This document shows positions 40,290-51,000 of a stretch of DNA of 64,000 nucleotides, piece by piece. Made by a program: the position numbers and the translations under genes. The DNA is from Bimastos eiseni (taxonomy: Eukaryota; Annelida; Clitellata; Crassiclitellata; Lumbricidae), in the NCBI GenBank assembly GCA_959347315.1, contig OY365818.1, forward strand, positions 2,823,841 to 2,887,840. Reading direction: 5' to 3'. The notes beneath the pieces were generated by a model, which was given only the letters and a program-made list of their open reading frames with translations, was not told the origin of the DNA and did not search any database. Numbering within the stretch: position 1 is the stretch's first letter; the number at the start of each line of letters is the position of its first letter.

Positions 40290-40405
40290 TATATATATAT
40301 TATATATATTATATATATTAATATATATATATATTAATATATATATGATATATATATATTATATATATTAATATATATATATAATATATATATATATATA
40401 ATAGG
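40290..40405. repeat. TA/TTA-rich simple repeat
   Basis: ATATATTATATATATTAATA units. Confidence 0.9.
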
Positions 40406-40454
40406 CCTACATTCGTACACGTGATACATAAATGTATTGATTTAGACATAGTTG

Positions 40455-40505
40455 CATACAACCCTGGATAAATGAGGAGGGCGCCGCTAATTATCTCTAT
40501 TGTCG

Positions 40506-40571
<66 letters not shown>

Positions 40572-41066
40572 CTGCATCGAATATTTGCTTCTTATTAGAT
40601 TGGCAGCCGAATAGTGCCACAAATTACTATTCGGTATTCGGCCGAATACTATCGGTCGGACCGAATAGGAATAGTGGTCGCGTGACATCTGTTTCTGCGC
40701 AAGCGATGTCTTCTATATTGAGTTGATTGACCACTGCCTGGACCATGGCATCACGGTGTCAGCCGCCTCGTTTCTAAGTTTGGTTCAAATTGTTCCATTC
40801 CTATATAGTGTACACAGTCTGAAGGAAAGATTCAAAAATAACATGTATTTAACTGTTTACTTTTAGTTTATACATTAAATTTACTGAACTTAAATTTTTA
40901 ACTTTTAAATGCTCACATTCGAGATTTTTAAATTTGTCGGTAGACCTAATTTGTACACTATTCGTATTCATATTCGGCCGAATAGTTGGTTCAATTATTC
41001 GGCCGAATAGTGAAAATCACGCATTCGGTACAACCCTGATCATCACACAGTGTCGTTAAACTGAAA
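40455..41066 (+). repeat. Family A repeat split by an inserted element
   Basis: The 5' half is at 40455-40506 (CCCTGGATAAATGAGGAGGG, CGCCGCTAATTATCTCT). The 3' half resumes at 41040 (TCATCACACAGTGTCGTTAA, ACTGAAAC). A (TA)n run and a 472-bp element lie between. Confidence 0.85.
40567..41038. mobile_element. Inverted-repeat element inserted in a family A copy, 472 bp
   Basis: Ends TAGGGCTGCATCGAAT and, reversed, CAGGGTTGTACCGAAT. The interior repeats the palindrome ATTCGGCCGAAT near both ends. The left flank is a long TA array, so no target duplication can be read. hAT-like by end sequence. Confidence 0.7.
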
Positions 41067-41269
41067 CAACTACTTCTAAAACCCGGGGAGGGGGCCCGTC
41101 AGTGGACAATGAAGCCGAGGCCTTTGTGGCTGGGTATACCAGACGGATATCAACCCCAATGCATCGCCCTATTGATTGTTCGTCGGTCGGTTGTTGGTGT
41201 CCGCGCGGCTCAATGACGAACAAATGAATCTTTAATTGGTCCATTAAGCGTAGTGAAAAGATGGCTGTA

Positions 41270-41469
41270 TGTGTGGCTGTATCTCTGTGTGTGTCCGTCT
41301 GTCTGTTTCTTTTCGTGTGGTTTCTATCAGAGGCTCGTGTCTCTCTGAGTATATACGTTCACCATTAGAGTTGTTTCGTTCAATGTCTTTCGCTGGTTCT
41401 CTGTATCTGTCTATGTGTCTGTGCTTTTTTCTATCTCTCTTTCTGTATCTTAATTAATTTCTCTCTCCC

Positions 41470-41535
<66 letters not shown>
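41270..41535. repeat. TCTG/CT simple repeats
   Basis: TCTGTCTG runs ending in CT and TA at 41460-41535. Confidence 0.85.
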
Positions 41536-41536
<1 letters not shown>

Positions 41537-42094
41537 GCGTCTAAACGCCGTCTATCTGTCCATCCTTCCGGCTGACCTTCCCTCCGTACGTCCATCAATC
41601 CGTCCACCAGTCTTCTGCGCATGCGTGCTCTGTTCTGCCTCTGTTTCTGTCGATAGATGACACCTTCAAGGGTCACCAGGTGTCGCAACATTCGGCCAAT
41701 TATGATTCCACCCTTAGATGTCGCACGCGCCATTCAATATCGATCAATGGTAACGAATGAATATAGACGAGAGGAGGCTTAGTGACCGCCATAGATATCA
41801 TAATGGTCTGCGTAGGATATCTATGGCATATCACCAATCTCCTAGTTCAACGTCTATGGATCAGCACTGAGATTATTGCACGCAGTCCGACACGAAACCG
41901 GTTTCGGTTCCTGGGGAAACCGGATTTGGACCTCCCTTTGATTATACTCTGGAAAACACCTCTGACTTGACGATGCGCTCGTGAATAAGCTGGTGCCCTA
42001 CGCTTGAATGTCAAGTGAAGCCATAAAAGTTGGAGTTTACTATTAAGCATGAGAGAATGGTTGCAACCGGGCGTCATATAAATTGCCAGTAACA

Positions 42095-42270
42095 ATAACA
42101 TATCACGGATTACAGGTTACTTATTGCAGATCACAGATCAGATTACAGTGTATAGATTACAGTATACAGATTACAGAGTACAGAATATTGATTACAGAGT
42201 ATAGATTTTAGAGTACAGAGCACAATGAACAGAGTACAGAAAATAAAGTACAGACTACAGCTAATTACAT
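42095..42270. repeat. ATTACAGAGTACAG minisatellite
   Basis: About 12 imperfect 13-15 bp units (GATTACAGAGTATAGATT). Confidence 0.8.
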
Positions 42271-42334
42271 ACGAAATCACAATCACAAGTCATACACACA
42301 TACATGCATTAATAAATACACATACAAGCACATA

Positions 42335-42440
42335 ATTATAGGCCTTTATATATATACATATATATATACATGTATACATATACATATATACATATATACA
42401 TATACATATATACATATATATATACATACATATGTATATA
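42335..42440. repeat. ACATAT simple repeat
   Basis: TATACATATA units. Confidence 0.9.
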
Positions 42441-42554
42441 TATGCCGGTAGAATACTTTAATACATAGCGCACAATAGTTTATACATTGTGTTTGTATTC
42501 CTACGTGGCACAGTGACCGTACGACTTTACTTCCACCCTCGACGGGTGTCTTAC

Positions 42555-42775
42555 TGCTCTTCCTCCTCCTCCACCTCCTCTTCCTCTTCCTCCTCCTTTT
42601 CTTTCTTCAACTTCGTCCTCCTCCTCCTCCTCGTCCTCCTCCTTCTCCTCATTCTCCTCCTCATTCTCCTCCTCCTCCTCCTCTTCCTCTTCCTCCTCAT
42701 TCTCTTTCTTCAACTTCCTCCTCTTCCTCCTCCTCCTCCTCCCTCTCCTCCTCCTCCTCTTCATTCTCCTCCTCC
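42555..42775. repeat. Polypyrimidine (CTC/CTT)n tract
   Basis: TCCTCCTCCT with TTC and ATT interruptions, over 95% pyrimidine. Confidence 0.95.
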
Positions 42776-42777
42776 TC

Positions 42778-43150
42778 CACTAGCGCCATCTATCTGTCGA
42801 AATGAGGCAATAAGAGCACCAATATGCGCCAGCGAAGAAGCGTCGTTGCTCTCCGCTGCATGCTATTACAAAGCCTAATAATTCAAGTGTAGTCCGGCCG
42901 AGCAACGACTCAATAAAACGCAGCGACGTCAAGTGCCGACGACACCCGAAGATAGCCGAAGATGCCCGGAATTAATCAGGCGCTTATTGTCTAATTTCTA
43001 GCGACGACAGCGATTACTAGGTGGCGCCAGCGGGCGGTCGATTGCGAGGGTGACGACACGAAGACAGGATACATCTACTTCCGCTTTCATTAATCAGACG
43101 ATACCCGCACGATTAATGCAACCGGGAAATTGCCTCCACTCCTCTATCAG
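42778..43150. promoter_or_regulatory. Candidate regulatory island with CTCF-like sites
   Basis: ACTAGCGCCATCTATC (reverse AGATGGCGCTAGT) at 42779 and GATTACTAGGTGGCGCCA at 43012-43029. Between and after them are TTAATCAGGCG and CATTAATCAGACG. Non-repetitive. The second site duplicates 27111-27128. Confidence 0.35.
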
Positions 43151-43565
43151 GACATATACTCTATGCACCACGCACATACATACATGCATTAACTATAGTC
43201 GTACATTTACATATATATATATATATACGTATGTGCATTACTCATATATATATATATATATATTATAACTATTATCATCTTACGAGTACATGTACAAATA
43301 GACATATACTATGAATATAGACTATATTATAAATACACCAGCAAACACACGTATATATATATATGTATATATATAAACCTGTTTCGTATGAATGTGTATT
43401 TGCCGTATATATCTTCGACGTATTTCCATATAGTGTCGATACAATTATTATTGTCGGTTCCAAGCCATTTCAATTGCACGCTTGATTACTGAAGAACTAA
43501 TGAAACCCGCACACACTCGTTAATTATCCAATACAGAAATAAACTATAAACTAGTATATTATAGG

Positions 43566-43726
43566 CAGAGGCGGCGATCCCGGGAAGGAGGTCGAGGGGA
43601 AAAGTCCACCCCCCTTCCCCCCCCACCTTTTGCAGAGGTGAGACACGTTATACGTGTGTCCCCATATTTCCACCTCTTTCATTGGGTGCCCTCCTCCCCA
43701 CCAGTCAAACTAGATCTCTGCCTCTG
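43566..43726. mobile_element. Short hAT-like inverted-repeat element, 161 bp
   Basis: Ends CAGAGGCGGCGATCC and, reversed, CAGAGGCAGAGATCTAG. Flanking octamers ATTATAGG and ATATTAGG (6 of 8). Interior C-rich. Confidence 0.7.
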
Positions 43727-43953
43727 ATATTAGGCGTATATAACACTTTAATGTCAAGAATCCATAATGCCACTGACGTATATTATATTGAATGACTGAA
43801 TGTTATATAAACGTTGAGATATATTGTGATATACATTATATATAAAGTATATACGATGCATTTGTATATATTTGTAATAGGGCTTTGTCTCTTATGGTTC
43901 TGACGACGATGATGACGATGGCGACGATTTCTCTGTCCGAATGGCTCAAACAC

Positions 43954-44420
43954 TCAAACCCACTGCACGGGAATTCCCGCACTCACCGCCCCGTCGTCAT
44001 CGTCTGTAAATTTTAGTTTCAAATCTTCGTTCCTTAAGTAACCCCTATAGATATATACACTTAAAAATAGGTTGCGTACCTTTTTAATAAATGAAAAGGC
44101 CCGATGATCCATAAAAAGATCAGAGGGGGCAGGTGGTCTTCTGTCCGTCCTTTGTTCCTTTCCCCAATAGTAGTCCATGTCCACATCCGCTTTAGTAAAG
44201 ATATCACTGTTTAAGAATCTGGTTGCTTTCTGGGGTTGGTTGCTGTCTTTTATGGGTAAATGCACGGCTCTTTTATTGTACGATGCTCCCAGTTCCCCTA
44301 GTTTAGAAGTAGGCCTAATATTAACAGGTGGTTATCTTATTTTTTTCTTTGCTAATTCTGCTACTCGATTGTCCCTCCCAGCGGGATTTCGATCCCTTTT
44401 GGGGTTCATTTTGTAGTCTT
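43954..44420 (-). pseudogene. Unrecognised broken reading frame
   Basis: Two overlapping minus-strand frames, MNPKRDRNPAGRDNRVAELA then, after a shift, KLGELGASYNKRAVHLPIKD and DMDYYWGKEQRTDRRP, look protein-like. I do not recognise the family. The opposite strand at 44400-44505 resembles a retroelement 3' end (AATAAACCAGATTGAATTGA). Confidence 0.3.
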
Positions 44421-44579
44421 TAGTTTATGTCTGTACCATTCGTGGATTGAATACTGCTTGCTATGGCTAAAATAAACCAGATTGAATTGAATTTGATTGA
44501 ATGCAGGTCCATTGGTTTCCCGAAGCCTCCTCATTGAAATAATATCACAAGCGACACGATGAGGAGAAACTTGTCCAAG

Positions 44580-44670
44580 GTCTCTATGCTTTGGTTGGAG
44601 ATAGATTCGAACTTGTGACCATCTGGTTACAGAACTAAAAATCTACCGCTACACCACCGCGCCCTATTTT
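44580..44670 (-). repeat. tRNA-derived SINE head
   Basis: On the minus strand GCGGTGGTGTAGCGGTAGAT (A-box-like) and GGTCACAAGTTCGAATC (B box) at tRNA spacing. Confidence 0.7.
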
Positions 44671-45033
44671 CGTTCCGTTATTTAGACTCCATCAACTTAC
44701 ACGTTTTATTTGTAAAACTACGCACCGGTTAGTTCGATGACGCGATTACAGGGCTTCTAAAAAGCCTAGACAAAAAGACTTTTTTTTACTGCATCTCGTA
44801 GACTAAACGTATTTTGCAAACGAACACTAAAAGACATTTTGGGGCAGCTGCAACTAAGTATTTTATACAAGTCTTAGTTGCAAATGCCATAAAATATTAT
44901 GTCCATCAGTCGCTTGGTGGCACCCTGAGCAGAAGCATTGCCCGAAATCTCTTTGTCAAAATGTTGTCTCTGCGATTGAGGCTTGATGTTTTGATGCACG
45001 ATTAAGATAAAATTATTCTTAACGTGACCAAAA

Positions 45034-45094
45034 ATGTCGGTTGAAAGTGCAGAAGAGACTGCTAATTACAAAGGTTTTGTTGCTGTTCATATAG
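45034..45094 (+). CDS. TASP1: TASP1 exon 1
   Basis: MSVESAEETANYKGFVAVHI plus the first base of Gly; donor gtttgt. The upstream DNA (AACGTGACCAAAA) shows no in-frame earlier ATG, so this start is preferred. The 5' UTR and promoter are not recognisable. Confidence 0.88.
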
Positions 45095-48000
45095 GTTTGT
45101 CCTGGTAGTTATTTTCGTTTTTAGTGACAGATAGACAGCGGCATCAGAATCAAGGATGAATGACATGGAGACAGTATATGATCGCTAGCGCTGAGGTTGA
45201 TAAGTAAGATACTGGCCATTGTATTGCAAAGGGAGTCTTCAGAATCGCGATCTTTACACTGTATGGTTTTTAAAATGAATAAAAGGAAATTTTCTTTAAT
45301 TGACGCTTTTTAAAGTAATTCTTGAGTGATGTTTAAATTATAGGTGCCGGCTACCATTCACCAGCCAACTGTGAGCTTTATGAAAAGGTTTGCCGACAAG
45401 CCTGCCAACAGGTAACAAGTATATAAGATATAGGAAATCATAACTATTTCGGCAATTATGGGTGAGCAACTAGTCCCAGGTCGCTACGGAGTGACTTGAG
45501 GTCAGTTCGAATCTGCGACCCTTCGGTTGCTAGGCACAAAACATACCGCTTCGCCACCGTTGCCCACCGCATCCCGTGTACTTGTGTATCTGCTATTTAT
45601 AGAGCACCTTTTCTTTAACTGACAAAGTACAAATGTCCCTATTAATCCCAAATTGATATAATTGTTTCCACGAGGCGGCACCGAATAGTCTCTGTTGCAG
45701 CAGGAGAATTATAAATTTTTGATACAGTCTAACGTTGATGCTTCCAAATTGTGTATCTTATTATAAACTGATGTGTACAGATTATTGCGACTTATTATGA
45801 CCTGTGCGAAAAGGACGAATTCATTTGATTTACTGTCATTTTAGGCCATTCAGCTGCTGAAACAAAAGAAAACTGCATTGGAAGCTGTAACAGCAGCTGT
45901 GGTGTCGCTTGAGGTCAGCTGTGTCTAGTTTTAAATTCAATAAATGATTTTTTAGGATCTGGAGTTCCATAAATCATCTTCTGCTAATTTTTATGGCCAT
46001 TTGAAGACAAAACGTTTTCTTTGGGCTTGAGTTGGGAGCGCTTTTAAGTAATTACCGTGAAAAAGTGCTATATAAATTTCTTGATGAATGAAAGAATATG
46101 GTTCTCACTGTGTAGGGACCTTGAGCAAGTCCTTCGTGCACAATTGCTCTGCAGTACAACTGTGTTTGCGCCGTTGAGACGTGTGTGCACTGCTGAGGAA
46201 AAAAATGTTGGAAGAAGGGCGATATCAAATTTCTGAATAAATAAATAAATGAATTTTTTTATATTGTTCTTATTATAACATTGTTATTGTTGTTTCTGTT
46301 GTATTTTCATCTCACCTTACTTTATTGTTTAATTGTGTTAAATGGTTAATATACTGAATTTTTAATGTGTTCATGTTTTATTAATATTTCTAGGATTCGC
46401 AGTGGACGAATGCAGGTCTCGGATCGAATCTGTCGCTTACGGGAACTGTCGAATGCGATGCGAGCATCATGGATGGAACGTCATTTCAGTTTGGAGCTGT
46501 TGGCGCCCTCTCTGGTATGTCTTTAGCATGATGCTGACTGGCTGGTTGAGTGACAGGTTAGATTACTGGCTGGTTGAGTGACAGGTTGGATTACTGGCTG
46601 GTTGAGTGACAGGTTGGATTACTGGCTGGTTGAGTGACAGGTTGAATTACTGGCTGGTTGAGTGACTGGTTGGATTACTGGCTGGTTGAGTGACAGGTTG
46701 AATTACTGGCTGGTTGAGTGACAGGTTGGATTACTGGCTGGTTGAGTGACAGGTTGGATTACTGGCTGGTTGAGTGGCAGGTTGGATTACTGGCTGGTTG
46801 AGTGACTGGTTCTATTTCTTGACTGGCTGGTTGGATGACTTTCTAGCTGGTTGGTTGACTGGTTGAGATTGTGAGTAGATGTGTTGAGTGGTAATGCTGC
46901 TCAACAAATTAACAAATTATTAATTGTTTTAATGCATTGATTACTAATTAATTAGTTTCTGAATAATTGTCGAATTAGTCATTGTTATCGAACATATGTA
47001 TACTTGCATAGTGCCCCTAGTGTCAAGATATCTACCCATAGTTAATACCCATAAAAAATAATTGTATAAATTAATTTACTGAAACAGTTATTTAAGTAAT
47101 TCATTGTGTCAAGATATCTACTAATGTCATTACTAGTGAATACATCAGTTAGCAAAAGAGTGCACAATGAGCTGGAAGATTCACCAGTGGTGGGCCCACG
47201 CACACAAGTGTAACCAACCAACGGATTCCCTTCGACAGATGACCTGAATGTTAATTGAGAGTCTAGTTAATTAGTTTAATTATTTATCACTTGGTCTATC
47301 AGAGTAGACCTTCATTTTGCTTTTCGTTAGCTGTTCCTTTCGATGCATCCTAGGGTTTTTCTGTTGCAGGCGTTGTTAATCCAATTCTTGTGGCGGAATC
47401 GCTTCTACGGACTCAGATGGCCGGAGAAATGTCTCTCGGAAGAATCCCACCGAGGTAAGGGCAAATGAGCCGGATGTTTTCTTTAACAAAAACTCGGAAA
47501 TTCGTCTTAATCATAATATGGATGACTAGTCGGCTTGTTTTGTTGATGTTGTTGTTCGTTATCTCATTTACTTAATTTTCTTCTTTTCTTCATGTTCAGG
47601 TGTGATAATGTACGACATTACTAAGTCGCTAACATTCCATGCTCATGGCTGTCTCTGCACTAGCTTAAGTTAGGGGAGTGCTCCTTGTTGATGAAATAAT
47701 TGCTTTTTTCCAGCACGTTGGTGGCACATGGGGCGCACGATTGGGCCATCAGGAACAAAATTCCGACCTGTCCTAAGGAGGATCTTATCACAGGTAATTA
47801 TAATTCAAGTCTTGCGCTTTCGTATTGTTCGTTGACAATATTTCCTTAATTCCAAATAAATTTAATAAATTTTTAAGCGACTCAGTGTATGTTTGATTTT
47901 AAGAGCATGGAAATGATTATATATGATTATTTCGTTAAATTATTATATAAATGATTATTTTGTGAAATAGAAATAAATTGTTATTTTATTTTTAAATTTA

Positions 48001-51000
48001 GAAGTAATATTTGTAATCAGGAATTAAACAATTAACTCTGAATTACTAATAGATGGTTACTGAAAAGAATAGAAATTAATGCTTATTTGCAAATTTGTGT
48101 CAAATTTTTAAAATAAACTTAGTCAGGTGCTTAAGTAATAAATGTAATTTAGCATTATTAGGAATTTATATAGCTCATTTTCAGTCTCACTGGTAGGAGA
48201 GAAATTTGAATCAAAGCTTCGATTTAGTACAATTTCTCCATGAATACTCTCTCTTTCCATTGTTGTTTATGCGAGTTTAAATAACTGCAATGAATTTACA
48301 ATTTACAATGAAGTACATCGATGAAACAATTCTAATTTCCAAATTAGCCTTTATTTATATTTTACTAAGTAACCATCTAGTTGTAATTTAGAAGATAATT
48401 GTTTAATTTTATTTAATTTTGATTTTTGTTTGGTAGATTCGTCAAGAAAGGCGTACGTCAAAAACAAACGAAAACTTGACATGTTTGAGGAAGGAATCCA
48501 CAGCATCACCAAACACAGGAAGATACAGAATGAGAAAGAAAAGGAACAGGTTCATTTATCGGCTGTGGTTTATTGGTATTGTATATGTTATCGGACATGT
48601 TATGCGATCTAATGGATTTTAAAAGGAAATGATGCAGGCTTGTGGAGAAGGAAGGAAAAAAGAGAATGCCTGAGAACAAAATGGATGGACGAAATTCACA
48701 AAAAAACTGGAATTAACCTGAAGGAACAAAGGGACGCGACTTCGGAAAGTAAGAATTGAAGAAGGTCGCTAGAGTTTGCCAAACTGACAGCACAAGGTGA
48801 CAAGGTGATATGTTACAGGCAGTGTGTGAAACAGGGAATTTGTAAAACCCTAACTCAACATTAACCCTAACCCTGTATAACCCTACATTAACCCTAACTC
48901 TTAAGCCTAACCTAACCGTAAATGGGTAAAACCCTAACTCTACACTAGCACTAACCCTACACTAACCCTAACTCTACGGCCTGACCTAACCGTAAATGTT
49001 TAAATTGGTAAAACCGTAACTCTGCACTGACCCTACCCTAACCCTAACTCTTAGGCCTAACCTAACCATAAATGGGTGACTTTACAAATTGCCTAAAATC
49101 TAAGAAATCAAGCATTTTAGAAAATTCATAGTTTCACACGTTGCCTGTAACATACATAGGCATTTGTAGAGCGCCTCTAGTTGGGTGAACTGTTCAGAAG
49201 CGCTCCCATCGCACAGGACACAAGAAGACGCTGGTTTTGAGAAATGAGGGTGGATGAGAGACTGCTGAATAGAATTTTAGAACGAACAGATGGAGAAATC
49301 GCATTCCACAGAGAGGGACCGATCGAAACAAAGAATCGAGACTGAGCCATAGCAGTAACTTATTGTTCGAGGAACCAAGTGGTCGAGTCTGTTAGGAATT
49401 GGTTTATGCTCTGATGATATAGGGCGGTTGCAATTGGTCGCTTTGTTCATCTGCCTGTGGAGATCTGCTGGTCCCTTGCAGCCATACGTTGACGCGGTGC
49501 ACTGTCTTGTATTGGTCAATCCCTTTGGAGCTGTCTTCCAGCTGATATTTGAGCTATTTCTTTAAACTCTGCTCAAGTTACTTTTTGTAATTATGTTAAG
49601 ACCATCTCCTTATGCTTTTAGGGGTTACCGAAATACCCATTATTAATATGAAGTCCAGATGCATACATCGGGTAGCAAGTTTCCAGAGGGAATTGGGGAA
49701 CTTCGAGCTTCTCTAACCCACTAGTTCACTGAAGATATATCCTGTTATCTCTTGGGTTTCAGCAGCTGACGAACGGTTGTTTGACGCCTGACATCTTTAA
49801 GGACACGGTTGGCGCCATTTGTGTCGACAACACAGGTGCCATTGCAAGCGCCGTCTCCAGTGGAGGAATAATCCTTAAGCAACCCGGTAGACTCGGACAG
49901 GTGAGGCAATAATGAACAACAAGAGCAAATGCAACACAAAGCACCTAACAACATATATTGATGTGTCTGTACATTCGACCAAGTGCTGGCATAAGTAATG
50001 TAATGTTATGGAGCATTTATATAGCAGGGGTGTCCAGATAGGGGGTCTGGAGACAAATTCCTCCACTTTCACGTAGGGGGATATATTTTTAGTCTTAGGG
50101 GAATATTTTGCCTTTCATACCCTTGGAAACTTGGTTTGCCTCCATCACTCAGAGGGAATTGAAGCCCCTGAATATATAGCACCTCTTCAAGACGACGTAC
50201 ACACATGTGACGTGCACGCTTTGTTAAGACGATTCATTTTCAATCTACCATTATGTTTCATCTACCATACGTGCAGTCTTTACTTAAGCGAAACTGTTAG
50301 ATCCGTCAGGGTGCCATGTTTCATTGCATTTTCAGAGTTGCCTTAGGGGTCTAATTAGATTACCAGACATTACATATACCTGTATGTATATGGACAAAGA
50401 ACATGTATGCATACATATATTTATAATATACTTATTACTTAAATATATACACCTGTGTACAATATTTTTGGGGTTTTCTGGGCTTGTATTTTGTAGGCTG
50501 CACTGTATGGTTGTGGCTGTTGGGCAGAAAATGATTCACAGGGTAAAGTTGGAGTCGGAGTCAGCACTTCAGGTGACCATGATGGTGCTCGCATAACTAT
50601 CATCCGAAATTATATTTAAATTAGCGTAGCTATCATCCAAAATTACACCAAAATTAACATAACTATCATCCGAAATTAAACTTCAATTAACATAACTTTC
50701 ATCTGAAATTAAATTTAAATTAGCATAACTGTCATCCGAAATTAAACTTAATTTAACATAACTATCATCCGAAATTACACTTAAATTAACATAACTATCA
50801 TCTGAAATTAAATTAAAATTAACTTAACTATCAACAGAAATTAAATTAGAATTAAGTGTCATCTTGTTTCTACTTGTAAACACATCTTTAGTTTCCCAGA
50901 ATTTCTTATCTTATTTGTTTGCGGTTTCCACATAATTTGGTTTAACACGGGGATAATTTTTTTAAACATTTTCGTGACCTAGTTTTTTTAACAGGAACAA

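Noticed and set aside
48843..49078. True chromosome end
   Set aside because: The CCCTAA-like units are degenerate, only about 236 bp long, inside a gene intron and bounded by inverted repeats with unique DNA on both sides.
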